Origin: Nannochloropsis salina CCMP1776 | Taxonomy: Eukaryota > Sar > Eustigmatophyceae > Eustigmatales > Monodopsidaceae | DNA length: 64,000 nt | NCBI GenBank assembly: GCA_004565275.1 | Contig: SDOX01000096.1 | Location: forward strand, 166,415 to 230,414 | Direction of reading: 5' to 3' | In this document: piece after piece, positions 1 through 10,736 of the stretch | How positions within the stretch are numbered: the stretch's first letter is position 1 | How the letters are laid out: the number at the start of each line of letters is the position of its first letter | The notes under the pieces: generated by a model | Seen by the model: the letters and a program-made list of their open reading frames with translations, nothing else | Database searches by the model: none | Told to the model about the DNA's origin: nothing | Translations under genes and position numbers: made by a program

Positions 1-564
1 CTATGGACTCTTGTGTTGATTTAGCATGATGACGTGCGGGAAGAAAAGCAAATTCTAGCCGACCTTTATTCGCAAGCCAATTCTTTTCTTCTTCGGCCCC
101 TCTGCCCAGAGATCGAGATTTAAGACGCGTTGTCGACGCCCGTACGTTCCGAGGCGGTCTCACTTCTTCCTGGACGGGAACTTCCCCCACCCCGTGCGAA
201 AAAATATTTCTTGATAAACATTTTTGCATGTTTTTGCTTTATTGACTTGCACGGATGGAAGTCGGATGGCAGAAAACAAGCTTGAGCTATGAAGGTGGCT
301 TTTTATTCGACGGGCAGTGATCTGCTGTCGATGCCACTCGGGAGTATCGCTAGCGGAGGATGTCACACGGAGTTTTAATACGTCATTCGGCCATCGCTTA
401 GCAATTTAACCCGTCAATGGAAAAAGAAGATACGTTTTATTGGCTCTCTGGCTGGCACTGTGGCCTCCGTGCTACAAGAGCGCGGGCAAGCAAGCACTAG
501 CAGTGGGGTACATGTCGGGGCAGGGTACCTCTTTCCATTGAGGGAAAGTTTATGATCCCTTACG
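1..564. other. Intergenic, no gene seen
   Basis: No reading frame here has a recognisable product. The only frame of note is a short minus-strand one at 160-366 with no family features. The right part is presumably the promoter and 5' UTR of the ICT1-like gene that starts at 565. Confidence 0.6.
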
Positions 565-1311
565 ATGCTAAAAAAAGTTATTACAGACTTACTAAGAGCT
601 CTAATTCTTCCTGTGCACAGACGCGCGACCCCTGGATTGCACGCTCATCTGGATCCTGATTGGGCGATGCAACGACAGGAACTGCGGGCATTCCTCTTGT
701 GTGGCGCCGTATTGACCAGTCTCACTGTTATGTCCTTTTCTTTCAGTCTATTTTCGTTGGCCAGTCGTAACGCTCTCTCCCTCTTATCGAATCGGAGCAG
801 TAGATGGCGCTACGGGCGAGTGCTTCCATCCGGACAAGCCTCCTCCCTACCCGATGCTCGTCAGTTCCGAGTTGCGCCTTATTGCGAAATGCCTCGCAAT
901 GGGTTTGAGATTCCACACGACCGTCTCGATTTCAGTTATTCTAGAAGTTCAGGCCCGGGAGGACAGAATGTGAATAAACTGAATACCCGTGTGGAGTTGC
1001 GCTTTCACGTTGAGGACGCTGACTGGATCCCAGAGGACATGCGCCACCGGTTTCTTGAGCAGCAGCGACACCGCGTGAACAAGCTGGGGGAGTTCGTCTT
1101 ATCGTCTCAGGAGCATCGTACTCAGCTGAAGAACCGCGAAGAATGTGTGAGAAAGTTGGAGGAAGCGTTGGCGAGGGCAGCCGTGGTGCCGAAAAGGCGC
1201 AACATGCGCACAGGCTTGACGGAGTGGGAGAAGGAGAACAGACTGCGGGAGAAGAAGAAACGGTCCGAAAAGAAAGCGTCGCGCCGACGCAATGGTAAAT
1301 GGGACGAGTAG
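565..1311 (+). CDS. Organellar peptidyl-tRNA hydrolase, ICT1/ArfB (YaeJ) type
   Basis: This 248-residue protein is a class-I release-factor-like hydrolase of the ICT1/ArfB family. These proteins rescue stalled organellar ribosomes by hydrolysing peptidyl-tRNA. The C-terminal half carries the catalytic domain with the GGQ loop at residues 132-134 (958-966) in the context SSGPGGQNVNK. It ends in a Lys/Arg-rich tail, which in this family enters the empty mRNA channel. The first ~105 residues precede the domain, contain a hydrophobic stretch near residues 43-65 and basic residues, and are probably organelle targeting. Whether the target is mitochondrion or plastid cannot be told. The ATG at 565 is the first in the frame. 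The neighbour RPS15 is convergent. Family call is firm; the exact start is less so. Confidence 0.9.
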   Translation: MLKKVITDLLRALILPVHRRATPGLHAHLDPDWAMQRQELRAFLLCGAVLTSLTVMSFSFSLFSLASRNALSLLSNRSSRWRYGRVLPSGQASSLPDARQFRVAPYCEMPRNGFEIPHDRLDFSYSRSSGPGGQNVNKLNTRVELRFHVEDADWIPEDMRHRFLEQQRHRVNKLGEFVLSSQEHRTQLKNREECVRKLEEALARAAVVPKRRNMRTGLTEWEKENRLREKKKRSEKKASRRRNGKWDE

Positions 1312-1614
1312 ACTAGACAAAATGTTATGAGCTCTGAATGTAAACAAAGAAAAGCGAGAGGAAACTTCTTGGGAAAAGGTTCGGCGGACAGTTGTCTCGC
1401 AAGCTCACGGCCGAGGCCTCGCAAGGAAATGAATTTATTCCTTTATCAGTCCATCACTTGCCATTTCTTGATGCCCTTTCTTCTACATTATCGCCCCTAC
1501 AGAGGTCAGAGGAAAAAGGCAACCATCTCCAGCAGGGAGAGCGAAAGCAGACGACAAAAGAAGTCCGTTGGCCTCATCCGCCAGCCACAAGCTCGTGCAC
1601 CGAAAAAGTCACAT
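1312..1614. other. Convergent 3' region, no gene seen
   Basis: This is the space between the stop of the ICT1-like gene and the last exon of RPS15 on the other strand. It should hold both 3' UTRs. The plus-strand open frame at 1327-1794 overlaps the RPS15 last exon and intron in antisense and has no family features. Confidence 0.6.
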
Positions 1615-2195
1615 TTACTTGAGAGGAATGAAGCGAGAGGAGTTTGTAGAGCCGATGCCGGGTCGCCCGTGCTTGACAGGTCTAGGGAGGGCGGAGAAAA
1701 AGTGAGGGATGAGTCTTCTAAACCTTCTTTCTGCCGCCTTCAATCCACCATTCCCGTAAATTCCCTCGTCAATCCCTCTTACACCCACCGGTAGGACATG
1801 GAGAACTCCCCAGTATACATGCCAACCATCTCGGGCTTGATTTCGATGGGGTTGAAGAGTTTGCCGTTGTAGATGGCCACGATGGAACCGATCAGTTCCG
1901 GGGTGATGACCAAGTCGCGAAGGTGCGTCTTGACAATGGCTGGCTTCTCCAGGGGGCCTGTGTTTTTCTTGGCGTTTTTCAGCTTCTTAATCAACGTCTT
2001 ATGCTTACGCTTGAGAGGCCGTTGAAGGCGCCGGCGGACTCGCGATGTGAACAGGGGCAGGAGCTCTTCGGGGGTCAGGTCCAAGAGCTTGTCCAAGTCC
2101 ACGCCGCGAAAAGTAAATTTCTTGAATGAGCGCTTCTTGCGCGACTCCGCGATGCGAGCAATCTCCTCGGCGGACAAACCCTCGACGTCAGCCAT
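1615..2195 (-). CDS. RPS15: 40S ribosomal protein S15 (uS19), two exons
   Basis: Component of the small-subunit head, 157 residues after splicing (human about 145). Exon 1 is 2195-1789 and encodes [20 protein letters not shown] through TGEFSMSYR. The reading frame then runs into an intron (1788-1682, 107 bp, donor GTGGGT, acceptor CCCTAG). The last exon is only 67 bp (1681-1615) and encodes [20 protein letters not shown] plus a final K, the invariant uS19 C-terminus; the usual ATHSS is STNSS here. The splice restores phase 2/1 through a CGA Arg codon. ATG at 2195 gives the canonical short N-terminus, so the longer open frame upstream is 5' leader. Divergent from the PYROXD2-like gene. Confidence 0.95.
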
Positions 2196-2815
2196 GGTTT
2201 CTGTCAAAGTGGGTGATGATGGATAAGCGCACAAGGAAAGTTTAATGACCAATGCCAGAAAATAGGGAGTGGCGAAAGAGCTCATCATCAAAAACGTAAT
2301 TTTGTAGTCGTGCGAACTCCATTCTGAAGTACAGCGCAGGGAGCCTTGAAAATATGCTACCGTCACTATCGTAGTTCGCAAGGAAAGGGAGTCCTCATCA
2401 TTCCTCGCTGCCACCCAGCCAAAAATTCGTGGCCGGGCATACGAGGTCCTCATAAAACCTTCTACGTTCCGCAAGGAGTCGCGTACGGGCGACTGCACAT
2501 AGCAAGATCCTCATAAGACATCACGTTACTGAGTACGCGTTTCTGAATCCCAAGGAGGCCCTGCATAACCATTGACGCCCGAGGCGAAGAAGGACAGCGT
2601 GTGGCTGGGGGAGCATGAGGGATCGGGACCGGCGCGTTGCTCGCATTGCCCTCCTTCACATCCCTTCCCCTTGCCCCCCTGGCTAGTGCTGCCATTGTAC
2701 ACGCCTCGCCGTGGTATCACTTTGTCGTACTCTCGTGGTGAATGTTCGTACTATCCCTTGAGAGATAAAAAGCCAGTCAATACCCAATGCACAGGTATCA
2801 CTTACTCAGAATGCC
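2196..2815. other. Divergent promoter region
   Basis: Space between the RPS15 start codon (minus strand) and the PYROXD2-like start codon (plus strand). It must contain both promoters and 5' UTRs. Short open frames at 2462-2720 (-) and 2572-2880 (+) show no family features. Confidence 0.5.
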
Positions 2816-4701
2816 ATGAAAATTCGGGCAGCTATCAGAGCAAACCATCTCCTCCGGCCGGCACGAAGGCGATCAGCTAATACTGCGGCATGTGGCAACC
2901 TTCATGCAGTTGACAGTACGTTGCCTCCCTCTCATAGCCCCAAATATGAAACCTCCCCTTTCCCCTTCATCGCCCCGGTGCGGAGAAAGCGCGATGCCAT
3001 CATCGTCGGTGGGGGACACAATGGCCTGGTTGCCGCAGCATACCTGGCAAAGCAGGGCCTTGACGTGTTGGTTTTGGAAAGAAGAAATCTGCTTGGTGGT
3101 GCGGCCGTGACAGAAGAGATCGTGCACGGGTTTAAGTTCAGCCGTGCTTCATATCTCGCGGGATTACTGCGACCACAGATCATCACAGAACTAGGTTTGG
3201 AAAAACACGGCTTCAAATACCTCCCTCGAGACCCTTCTTCTTTTACTCCCACAAATGTAGCGGGTAGGCATCTTATACTGGGGAGCAGTGAGGAGGAAAA
3301 CTGGCAGTCGATCGCTCAATTTTCGACGCGCGACGCCGACGCCTTCGTCGAGTACGAGGACTTTTTAGGCAAGGCCCGCGAGCTAGTGGAGCCGTTGCTA
3401 GATGGGGGGCCACCGAATCCCTTCGACCAGGCCGCGAAATGGAAGGAACGCAGGCACACTCTTCAGACTTTAAAGACACTTTTGTCTGCGGGGTGGAAGC
3501 ATCGTCAGTCCCTTTTGCCTTTCTACGAGCTCTTCACGGCACCTGCTGCTCACTTACTGGATCGTTGGTTTGAATCGGATATCTTGAAGGCAACGCTGGC
3601 GACAGACGCGGTGATCGGTGCCATGATTGGCCCCAGGCAGGCAGGGTCGGCCTATGTATTGCTGCATCACGTCATGGGGGAGGCGGCGGGCCGAAAAGGC
3701 GTATGGGCGTACGTAGAGGGGGGGATGGGCGCCATTTCGAAGAGTATTGCCGAAGCAGCGAAGGCATGGGGAGCGGAAGTTGTGACAAGTGCTACGGTGA
3801 CGCGTTTAGTGTATGATGACGCTCAGAAAAGGATCGCAGGGGTGGAAATGCAGGACGGCACGCGGTAAGAGTGTTTCTTTTGGAGCGTTGTGTCAAGACT
3901 TCATCGACAGCTTATGAGCATTGCTTGTCCCTCACCTATCATAAATGTAGGCTAGAAGCCTCCGTGGTTCTTTCAAATGGGACACCCCATCACACCTTTC
4001 TTGAGCTTCTTCCCAGTAACGCGGCTCGCGAGTCTTTGCCGCGCGACCTCCTCACGCGCATCAAGCATATTGATTATTCCTCTGGGGTATTCAAAATAAA
4101 TCTGGCATTAGATCGCCTCCCTAATTTCATATGCTGTCCATCTGTCGACGCGGGAATGGCAGGTCCCCAACATCGCGGCACAATCCACTTTGAAAACAAT
4201 GTGCAGGAGATCGAAGATGCATATTTGGAGGCATATGTGAATCGACGGCCAAGTTCCCGACCAGTTATCGAGATGACGATCCCCTCGGTGCTGGACAGCA
4301 CTCTTGCCCCACCTGGCAAGCATGTCGCTTCTTTATTCGTGCAATACGCTCCTTACGCTCTGGATCCAAAGGTGGGAAGTTGGAAGGACGAAAACTTCAA
4401 AGCGGCATTCGCGCGCAGGGTTTTCCAAATCATAGATGAAAAAGCTCCCGGTTTTTCCACTTCCATACTGGGCCACGACCTGCTTTCACCGTTAGATTTG
4501 GAGCGAGTATTTGGTTTGCATGGTGGTAACATCTTCCATGGTAGTCTAAGCCTCCACCAGCTAGCTTACGCCCGTCCATCTTATCGGACACCTCTCCCGG
4601 GACTGTATCTATGTGGCGCTGGGACTCATCCTGGGGGCGGCGTTATGGGGGCACCCGGTCGGAACTGTGCACGCGTGGTACTAAGTGACCTAGGAAGATG
4701 A
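2816..4701 (+). CDS. PYROXD2-like FAD-dependent oxidoreductase (phytoene-desaturase superfamily), two exons
   Basis: Spliced product is 599 residues, close to animal PYROXD2 (about 580). Exon 1 is 2816-3864, the intron 3865-3950 (86 bp, GTAAGA...TAG), exon 2 3951-4701; the junction rebuilds an Arg codon. The FAD-binding Rossmann motif AIIVGGGHNGLVAAAYLA lies at about residues 61-78. The C-terminal cofactor motif YLCGAGTHPGGGVMGAPG is at the end of exon 2. The N-terminus MKIRAAIRANHLLRPARRRS is a good mitochondrial presequence, as expected for PYROXD2, which is mitochondrial in animals. It lacks features specific to carotenoid desaturases, so a carotenogenic role is unlikely, and the substrate is unknown. 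Confidence 0.92.
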
Positions 4702-5791
4702 GAGATTTAGATAGTTTGGAATACGCTTGGCATAAAGGCATGTAGACCTGAACCTATTCATAATCCAATTGAATGAGTATGGTACGTTGCTTTCTTTTTA
4801 TGGTACGACGCTTTTTTATCGACCCGTTCGTGATGTCAGGCTCTGTACTTGAATCTCCACTATGACAAATGCTGAGTGCAAAATGAGCGCATAGTTGGTT
4901 TACAGATTACAAAAACGCGTAGAGTAAATATGTTGACGTAGTTCTTATCAACAATTTAATCAACAAGTGCAAATTCAGAACTTGCGGGTACACTTTGATT
5001 TTGCAGCATCCATGAATAACACCAGACACGTAACACTATGTGAAGAGTTCCACTTCTGTCCCGATTTAAATGAACAATAAGTAATACGAGAGTAAATCGC
5101 TGGACAAACTCCCACACATTTTGTTGTCTTGCTCTTTGGTGCATCGAATACCGACGCCAGACTACTTAAAACACAGACGACGATGTGAGCATTTAGAGCA
5201 TCGATTGGACGCGCACTTCCTATGAAGCTGATTGTATGGGTGCACAAAGTTGATAATCTCAACTCCCGCCAAGGAAAGTCGCGTGCAATACCATGAGTGA
5301 ATGAAATGTCACAGATCGGTCACCAAACGCCCCCCCAATGGCATGTGTGGAGGAGGTCACGGTGCTAATTCCGACTTTCAAACGGTCTTACGACTGTTTG
5401 ACCGTTACGCATGATTTTGGTGAACCGTTTTTTTGCTTTTTTGATGAATAAAAATGTCCAGGCCTCGCAAGCGGAAATGTCGTAATTTACAACAATCTCG
5501 AACATAAGTACAGCCAACATGCCATGCTTTGGAATTCTCAAGCTTTTTAATACTCGATAAAGGAATAAACCGTCACTAAGTGAAAAGTCTTAGGCCGACA
5601 ACGCACAACCTGTCAAGTTGTCACATAGCACAAGGGAAGAGGGTAGCGGCCTTTTCATTGAGTATCAAATAAGTTTTAGCTGTTATTCTCCTTTCTCTGA
5701 CGATTCACTTGAACAGCAACAGATATCACTTCAACCGGCGGCATCGGCATCAACATCTGGAAAAAGACAAATTGGAGAAAAGGAATCCGTC
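4702..5791. other. AT-richer intergenic region, no gene seen
   Basis: About 1.1 kb between two plus-strand genes, clearly more AT-rich than the coding DNA. The frame of the next gene is open from just after a TAG at 5591 but has no ATG before 5792, so 5594-5791 is either leader or an exon joined to one further upstream. Nothing else is recognised. Confidence 0.5.
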
Positions 5792-7768
5792 ATGTTTGCG
5801 GAACAAAGTCATCAAGAGAATGGTTCGCTGGACTATAAAGGTGTGGAAAGCCTTTCATCATCGATTTTATCAAATAGGTGTGATAATGACGAGGAGGCTT
5901 CACAGAAAAAGCAAGGGTCGGTCACAGGCATCCATCACGGTATAGCCCGGGCGCATGATGCGATCGACCTCGAAGCTGGACTAGTGGATAACGATGCTGA
6001 CGTAGGGCTTGAATGGCTGGCCCAAGTCGTCGCGGCTGATGCTCATGCAGCTCAAGAAGAGGCAGACGAGGCCCATGCCGCTGAAAGAGAAGATGGCGCG
6101 GAAGGCCGCCAGCGCTTGCTTCGTGGGTCCGTTGGCGCCACGCGTCGTAGCATGAAGTGGGCTAGAGGATCCGATCCACCGCATGTGCTGCCTCTGGCAT
6201 CAAACGATTCAGGCCTTTCTCTTAAACATCCAGAGAGGTACCGAATGGAAGACTCCAACCTCCTCCACACCTCAACACGTAGAGTCGGATCCAGTTCCAA
6301 GCATCAATTTGTGCGCACCCTGACTCTGCCTAAACGAGGACAGACCACGGAGATGGAGCTGCCGATCAAAGATTTGCTAAGCTACATTCGAAAAGCTGTG
6401 CGGGCAGTTCATGTAAGCAAGCAACAACCGCACACTTCCACGTATTCTGGTCCAGGCCCCACATGCTCGGCCACCTTCTCTAACGAAGGCGGTGCTCAAG
6501 CACCACAGATGTCGCGTCGTAGCACACTGCATGCGCGTTCTTTAAGTGCGAGCAATATAGGAAATACCTTCATGAACAGCGGATGTCGTCAACTCTTCCA
6601 GGCACCTCTGGGGGGCCTTTTAAACGCGCGCGACGTGCGGCGCCTGGTCAGTGGTTTGGACACTGAGTCGATGAAGAGCAAAGAAATGAGTATCGCCGTG
6701 CGTCGTCACACCATAGTTTTAAATTTGGATGTAATTCGATGCCTGATATTATGGGACCGCATCATAGTAGTAATTCCTGAAGGCGCAGACTCCACTTGCT
6801 TTCGGGACCTGGAGGAAAACCTGCGATGCCTTCGCCTCCAGCGGAGAACATTTGACATGGACATTGACTTGAATGGCGTCGAAGAAGAAGAATTTGAGTT
6901 TTTGGCCTTAGAGGCAGTTCTCATGACTATTAACGATCATTTCAAGAGCAAATTGAAAGATCTACGCCCTCACATAATCAAAAACGGGAAAGCCCTGCTT
7001 GGAAACGCTACTCTGAACAGCGAACACCAAGACACGCTTCGCCAGCTCAAAAGCAAGGTTACTACATGTCAAGCTAAAGTGCGTTCGCTGCACAAAACAG
7101 TGGTTGACCTTTTAGATGACGAAGAGCATCTGCAGATGCTTCACTTGACCCGCACCCAGAGTCAGCAACAGCAACAACAGCAACAACAGCAACAGCAACA
7201 GAAACAAGAAGAACAGAAACCAAATTTAGCCTCCGCACAAAAGAAGGAGTATCATCAACAGCAAGAATGGCGCTTTCGAGACACACACGAAACTGCCATG
7301 CTTGGCAGCTTTGGAGGCGGCAGGACAAGGGGAAGAGGCTGCTCAATTGGTGGCGAAACCGACCAACAGCTAGCTGGCGTGCTCATGGATGCGGAAGATA
7401 GCGACGAGGCAGAAATTTTGCTGGAGTCCTTCTTGGGCGACTTTAATGAAATGATCATGAAATGGGAGCTTATTAAGGAGGACATGCAGAACACTGAGAA
7501 CTACGTGCAAGTCAAGCTCGACATGGCCCGCAACAAGCTGCTTACGATCGGCACACTCTTTGCACTCGTCAACGTTTGTTTCGCGTTCGGCGCCTTGATA
7601 TCGGGAATATTTGGTATGAATTTGTTTAACGGTGTGAGTGTGGGGAGTGGGAGCCCTAATTCCTTTCCCTTTTTTGTGGGAATAGTTTCCTTCATCGTCA
7701 TTCTCATGACTGTTGTGGGTGGAAGTATACTTGCATACATGTATGTATCCCGCATTATGGTCACATAA
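5792..7768 (+). CDS. CorA/Mrs2-family magnesium channel
   Basis: A 658-residue protein from the first in-frame ATG. The C-terminal end carries the family hallmark Gly-Met-Asn (608-610; DNA 7613-7621) at the end of the first of two closely spaced membrane helices (about 590-607 and 624-651). GMN forms the selectivity filter of CorA/Mrs2/Alr1 pentameric Mg2+ channels. The usual Tyr before it is Phe (SGIFGMNLFNG). The preceding cytosolic or matrix domain shows the Mrs2-like run of helices with a Glu-rich loop (GVEEEEFEFLALEAVL). About 200 acidic, low-complexity residues precede it, and a poly-Gln tract encoded by CAG/CAA lies near residues 458-470. Membrane (mitochondrial, vacuolar or plasma) cannot be decided. 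The true N-terminus is uncertain because an upstream exon is possible. Confidence 0.88.
   Translation: MFAEQSHQENGSLDYKGVESLSSSILSNRCDNDEEASQKKQGSVTGIHHGIARAHDAIDLEAGLVDNDADVGLEWLAQVVAADAHAAQEEADEAHAAEREDGAEGRQRLLRGSVGATRRSMKWARGSDPPHVLPLASNDSGLSLKHPERYRMEDSNLLHTSTRRVGSSSKHQFVRTLTLPKRGQTTEMELPIKDLLSYIRKAVRAVHVSKQQPHTSTYSGPGPTCSATFSNEGGAQAPQMSRRSTLHARSLSASNIGNTFMNSGCRQLFQAPLGGLLNARDVRRLVSGLDTESMKSKEMSIAVRRHTIVLNLDVIRCLILWDRIIVVIPEGADSTCFRDLEENLRCLRLQRRTFDMDIDLNGVEEEEFEFLALEAVLMTINDHFKSKLKDLRPHIIKNGKALLGNATLNSEHQDTLRQLKSKVTTCQAKVRSLHKTVVDLLDDEEHLQMLHLTRTQSQQQQQQQQQQQQQKQEEQKPNLASAQKKEYHQQQEWRFRDTHETAMLGSFGGGRTRGRGCSIGGETDQQLAGVLMDAEDSDEAEILLESFLGDFNEMIMKWELIKEDMQNTENYVQVKLDMARNKLLTIGTLFALVNVCFAFGALISGIFGMNLFNGVSVGSGSPNSFPFFVGIVSFIVILMTVVGGSILAYMYVSRIMVT
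7164..7216 (+). repeat. CAG/CAA trinucleotide repeat coding poly-Gln
   Basis: Mixed CAG and CAA codons give about 13 Gln in a row inside the CorA-like gene, followed by more Gln/Lys/Glu. Interruption by CAA should make the tract more stable than pure CAG. Confidence 0.85.
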
Positions 7769-8375
7769 GAGCCAATTCTGTTTTTATGTTGTGTACATGA
7801 TCTGATTACGTAAGGCCTTTATGTGCTTTCCAAGGGGCCTATTCGCATATATTACTCCTCTATGCATATATATGGATGGCCGAAGCGACGAGGAAAAGGC
7901 CGCGAGCGTCATGAACAGCTTTGCCTAGCACTGATGCCATGGAAAGGAGATAGAAAAAGTTGCTCAACGTCCTACGATTTCTTTGACTTGATGGCGCATT
8001 TACGAGATTTGTATACGTAATCGTCCCAATAACATTCACCTTCACCTTTTTACCTTTCTAAAATGCTGTTTCTAGTCCTTTTTTTGTCCAAAAAATCCGT
8101 TTCACTCAGTCAGGTGTACGCACCACTCTCATTTATACATAAGCGCTGCGATTCAACAGCTTCCTGATGACAACAACTAATCGAAGGGAAGGTCGACAGC
8201 ATTTTCAATAGAACCTTGCCCATTCACAATCCTGGAGCCTACAAGGTTTCAAAAGTCACTCGTAATTCATCGTTTTTAGTTTCTTCCAGGTCTTCATCCC
8301 TCCCCTCCCTTTCACGTGACAAAAGGCCAATAGACAGATTCTAGATATATTTTAAGGCAAATTCAACTTTTTGGC
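7769..8375. other. Convergent 3' region, no gene seen
   Basis: About 600 bp between the ends of the CorA-like gene and the trehalase gene. It is AT-rich and holds the two 3' UTRs. The short frames at 7823-8045 show no family features. Confidence 0.55.
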
Positions 8376-10736
8376 TTACTGTTCGGCAGGAGACTCCGTT
8401 GATGGAGGAGCAGCGGCCTCATGTTTAAGAAATTTTCCGTAGGTTTTAAGCAAGTGCAATACGACTCCGTTTGTCCAGCCAAAGCCCACCTGAGGGTAGT
8501 ATTCACCGCCTTCCCCCCGCGCTCCGGGTACCTTCCCATTGTACTTCTCGTACATGTATCCCGTGGAGGCCCATCCAAGGTAGTTGCTCTCCAGCCATGC
8601 TTTCGCCAGGGACCGAGCCAGTCGGTCCGCGTCGCCGGCGCCCAAATTTTCTAATCCATCGATAATCATGTGCACAATGGGGCTCCAGGCGTTCGGACAG
8701 TCCCACTGCTCCTTAGTCTCAACATTGGTCGTTCGCACGCCCCCCGCGACGATGAGGCCACTACGCGCTAAACCATCCAGTGCCGCAAGCTTTCGCCTCG
8801 GTGCCACAGAGCACAAGGTTGGATTATCCAACACGCGTCCCCACAGGGGTAGGAAGTTGCTGGCTGGCCGAACCTCACCGAAAGCAAAGTGAGCCGCCGT
8901 GAAAAGATTGCTGGTCCCTTTGCCGGATGCAGGCATCCACAAATCGCGCCACATCCCCGTCTCTTGATCCCACATGAGCTGATCCATAGCCAGGGCTCGT
9001 TTGGCAGAGGCTTCGGCAAATTTTTGAGCTTTCGGTGACAGCCACGATTCCCGAGAGTCTGGTGGAACCTTCCACCTTGTTTCTCTGGGCGGCTCAGCCT
9101 TGGCTTCTGGAGTCCCACAGCCCGGGCCCATTTGACGGGCCAGGAGGTAGTCGTGCAGGCGCGCCATGTTGCGCTCCATGCGGTAGAGGAATGTGTTGAG
9201 GTCCACAGGAATGATGTCAGTGGTGGTGATGCGTTCCAGCGCGTACTCTCCCTTATCGCACGGGGAGATCCACCTAGAGGAAAAGTCCCATCCTGACTCC
9301 GCCCCAGCCGCGATGTTGGCGTAGAAGCCCTGGGCACAGTCTGCGAGCCCGGCGTGGTGCAGGTCCTCCTTGAAGGACTCGGGCCGCGGATGGATGGAGG
9401 CCGTCCAGTACCGATTGAGGACGTGTTGCTGCGCGGGCGGTTCGGCCTGCTGGGAAGTGTTCGGCGTGGACGAGGTCCAGGTCTGAGACTGGGTGGAGGC
9501 CCGTACTGGAGGAGGGCTGACGCTTATGGCGCGCTCCCCATCCTGCATCCAAAAGCGGTATTCACCTTCCAGGACAGCCAGGGCTTCGGAAACGAAGGCC
9601 TCGTTAATGCCACTCGGGTCGTGTTCCACGAGGGCCAGCACCATCTCCGAGAGCAAAGGGGGCTGGGAGCGGTTCAGGTAGTAGATACGGCCGCCATTGG
9701 GCACGAAGCCAAAGTTGGCCACGTCGTCCAACAAGTTCTGCACCAGGCCCCGGGCAGTGTCCTTCATGTCGCAGGCCAAGAGCCCCAAGACGATCCAGTA
9801 CGAGTCCCAGTAGTAGCTTTCCCGGAAACGCCCGCCAGGGATTACCACTGGGTGCGTACGCCGCAAGATCGAGTACCGCTGCGGGTTCAGAAAGACGTCG
9901 TCGGAGACCTTGCGACAAAGCTGCTTCCAAAAGTGATTGAGCTCGGCCGCCCACCGTTGGTAGGGGGCGTGATCGGCGAGGGAAAGCAGAAGAGCTGGTG
10001 AGTCCGAGTGGTCTGGCGGCACGTGCTCCACCAGGTCAGAACCGGGCGCAGTGAAATATTGGGTAAGAAATGCGCGAAGGACCTCGGTATCGCGGCGGAG
10101 GGCGGGAAGGAGAGCTTGAAAGCGCGCCAGGACCACCTCGGGGTCGACGCGCATGGGCATATCCACAAACTCCTTGGAGTCCTCGAAGATGCCGGCCGTC
10201 TGGACCAAGTGCAGGAGTTCGCCCTGGCAATAGACCTTGGCTGCACGCTCCACACCGGCCAAGGTGTCCTCGTCTTTTTCCAAGACAGAAACTGGCTCCT
10301 TGCTCCCTATGCCGGCAGCAGCCAGCCCCCCCCCCCCCGAGGCCTCACCCACCAAGTCGCTCAGGTGACTCGACCTCGCAAGGGGGCCACCTGCAAAAGT
10401 TCCTCGAGGAGAGCAAGGCGTGGACGCGACATGGAAGGCGTCAACTCGGACAGTTGCCATAGCTTTGGCGGTGGTGAGACTCGTATGCAGCTCTGAGGAG
10501 CTCGACAATACTGTCTCAGGTGCAGGCTCGTGTGGCTGACTTTCGCCTGCTTGTTCCTCGGCACCTGCGTCCTTGCGAACACTGAGGCAAGCTGGAGGTT
10601 TGCGTGCCGGGCGAGAGGGAATGGAAATGTGACGGCCGATGCAGCCAGCACGGGGTGCCTGTACGGGCGTGGGGATGCCAAGTCTGTCAGTCCAGCATGC
10701 GGCACGTTGCGCTTTGCTGGTCAATAAGGGCACCAT
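8376..10736 (-). CDS. Alpha,alpha-trehalase (GH37)
   Basis: Hydrolyses trehalose to two glucose. 786 residues from the first ATG (10736). The frame is open further upstream without an ATG, and a second in-frame ATG at 10460 (MATVRVDAF) is an alternative start. Both GH37 signatures are present: PGGRFRESYYWDSYW at residues 300-314 (signature 1) and QWDCPNAWSP at 677-686 (signature 2). The Gly-rich GEGGEYYPQVGFGWTNG segment stands near the C-terminus as in other trehalases. The first ~160 residues are low complexity, including a Gly run coded by a 13-base C tract near 10327-10339, and could include targeting sequence. No membrane anchor is evident, so a cytosolic (neutral-type) or organellar enzyme is likelier than a secreted one. 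A trehalose-6-phosphate synthase homologue lies 24 kb away. Confidence 0.95.
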   Translation of the reverse strand: MVPLLTSKAQRAACWTDRLGIPTPVQAPRAGCIGRHISIPSRPARKPPACLSVRKDAGAEEQAGESQPHEPAPETVLSSSSELHTSLTTAKAMATVRVDAFHVASTPCSPRGTFAGGPLARSSHLSDLVGEASGGGGLAAAGIGSKEPVSVLEKDEDTLAGVERAAKVYCQGELLHLVQTAGIFEDSKEFVDMPMRVDPEVVLARFQALLPALRRDTEVLRAFLTQYFTAPGSDLVEHVPPDHSDSPALLLSLADHAPYQRWAAELNHFWKQLCRKVSDDVFLNPQRYSILRRTHPVVIPGGRFRESYYWDSYWIVLGLLACDMKDTARGLVQNLLDDVANFGFVPNGGRIYYLNRSQPPLLSEMVLALVEHDPSGINEAFVSEALAVLEGEYRFWMQDGERAISVSPPPVRASTQSQTWTSSTPNTSQQAEPPAQQHVLNRYWTASIHPRPESFKEDLHHAGLADCAQGFYANIAAGAESGWDFSSRWISPCDKGEYALERITTTDIIPVDLNTFLYRMERNMARLHDYLLARQMGPGCGTPEAKAEPPRETRWKVPPDSRESWLSPKAQKFAEASAKRALAMDQLMWDQETGMWRDLWMPASGKGTSNLFTAAHFAFGEVRPASNFLPLWGRVLDNPTLCSVAPRRKLAALDGLARSGLIVAGGVRTTNVETKEQWDCPNAWSPIVHMIIDGLENLGAGDADRLARSLAKAWLESNYLGWASTGYMYEKYNGKVPGARGEGGEYYPQVGFGWTNGVVLHLLKTYGKFLKHEAAAPPSTESPAEQ

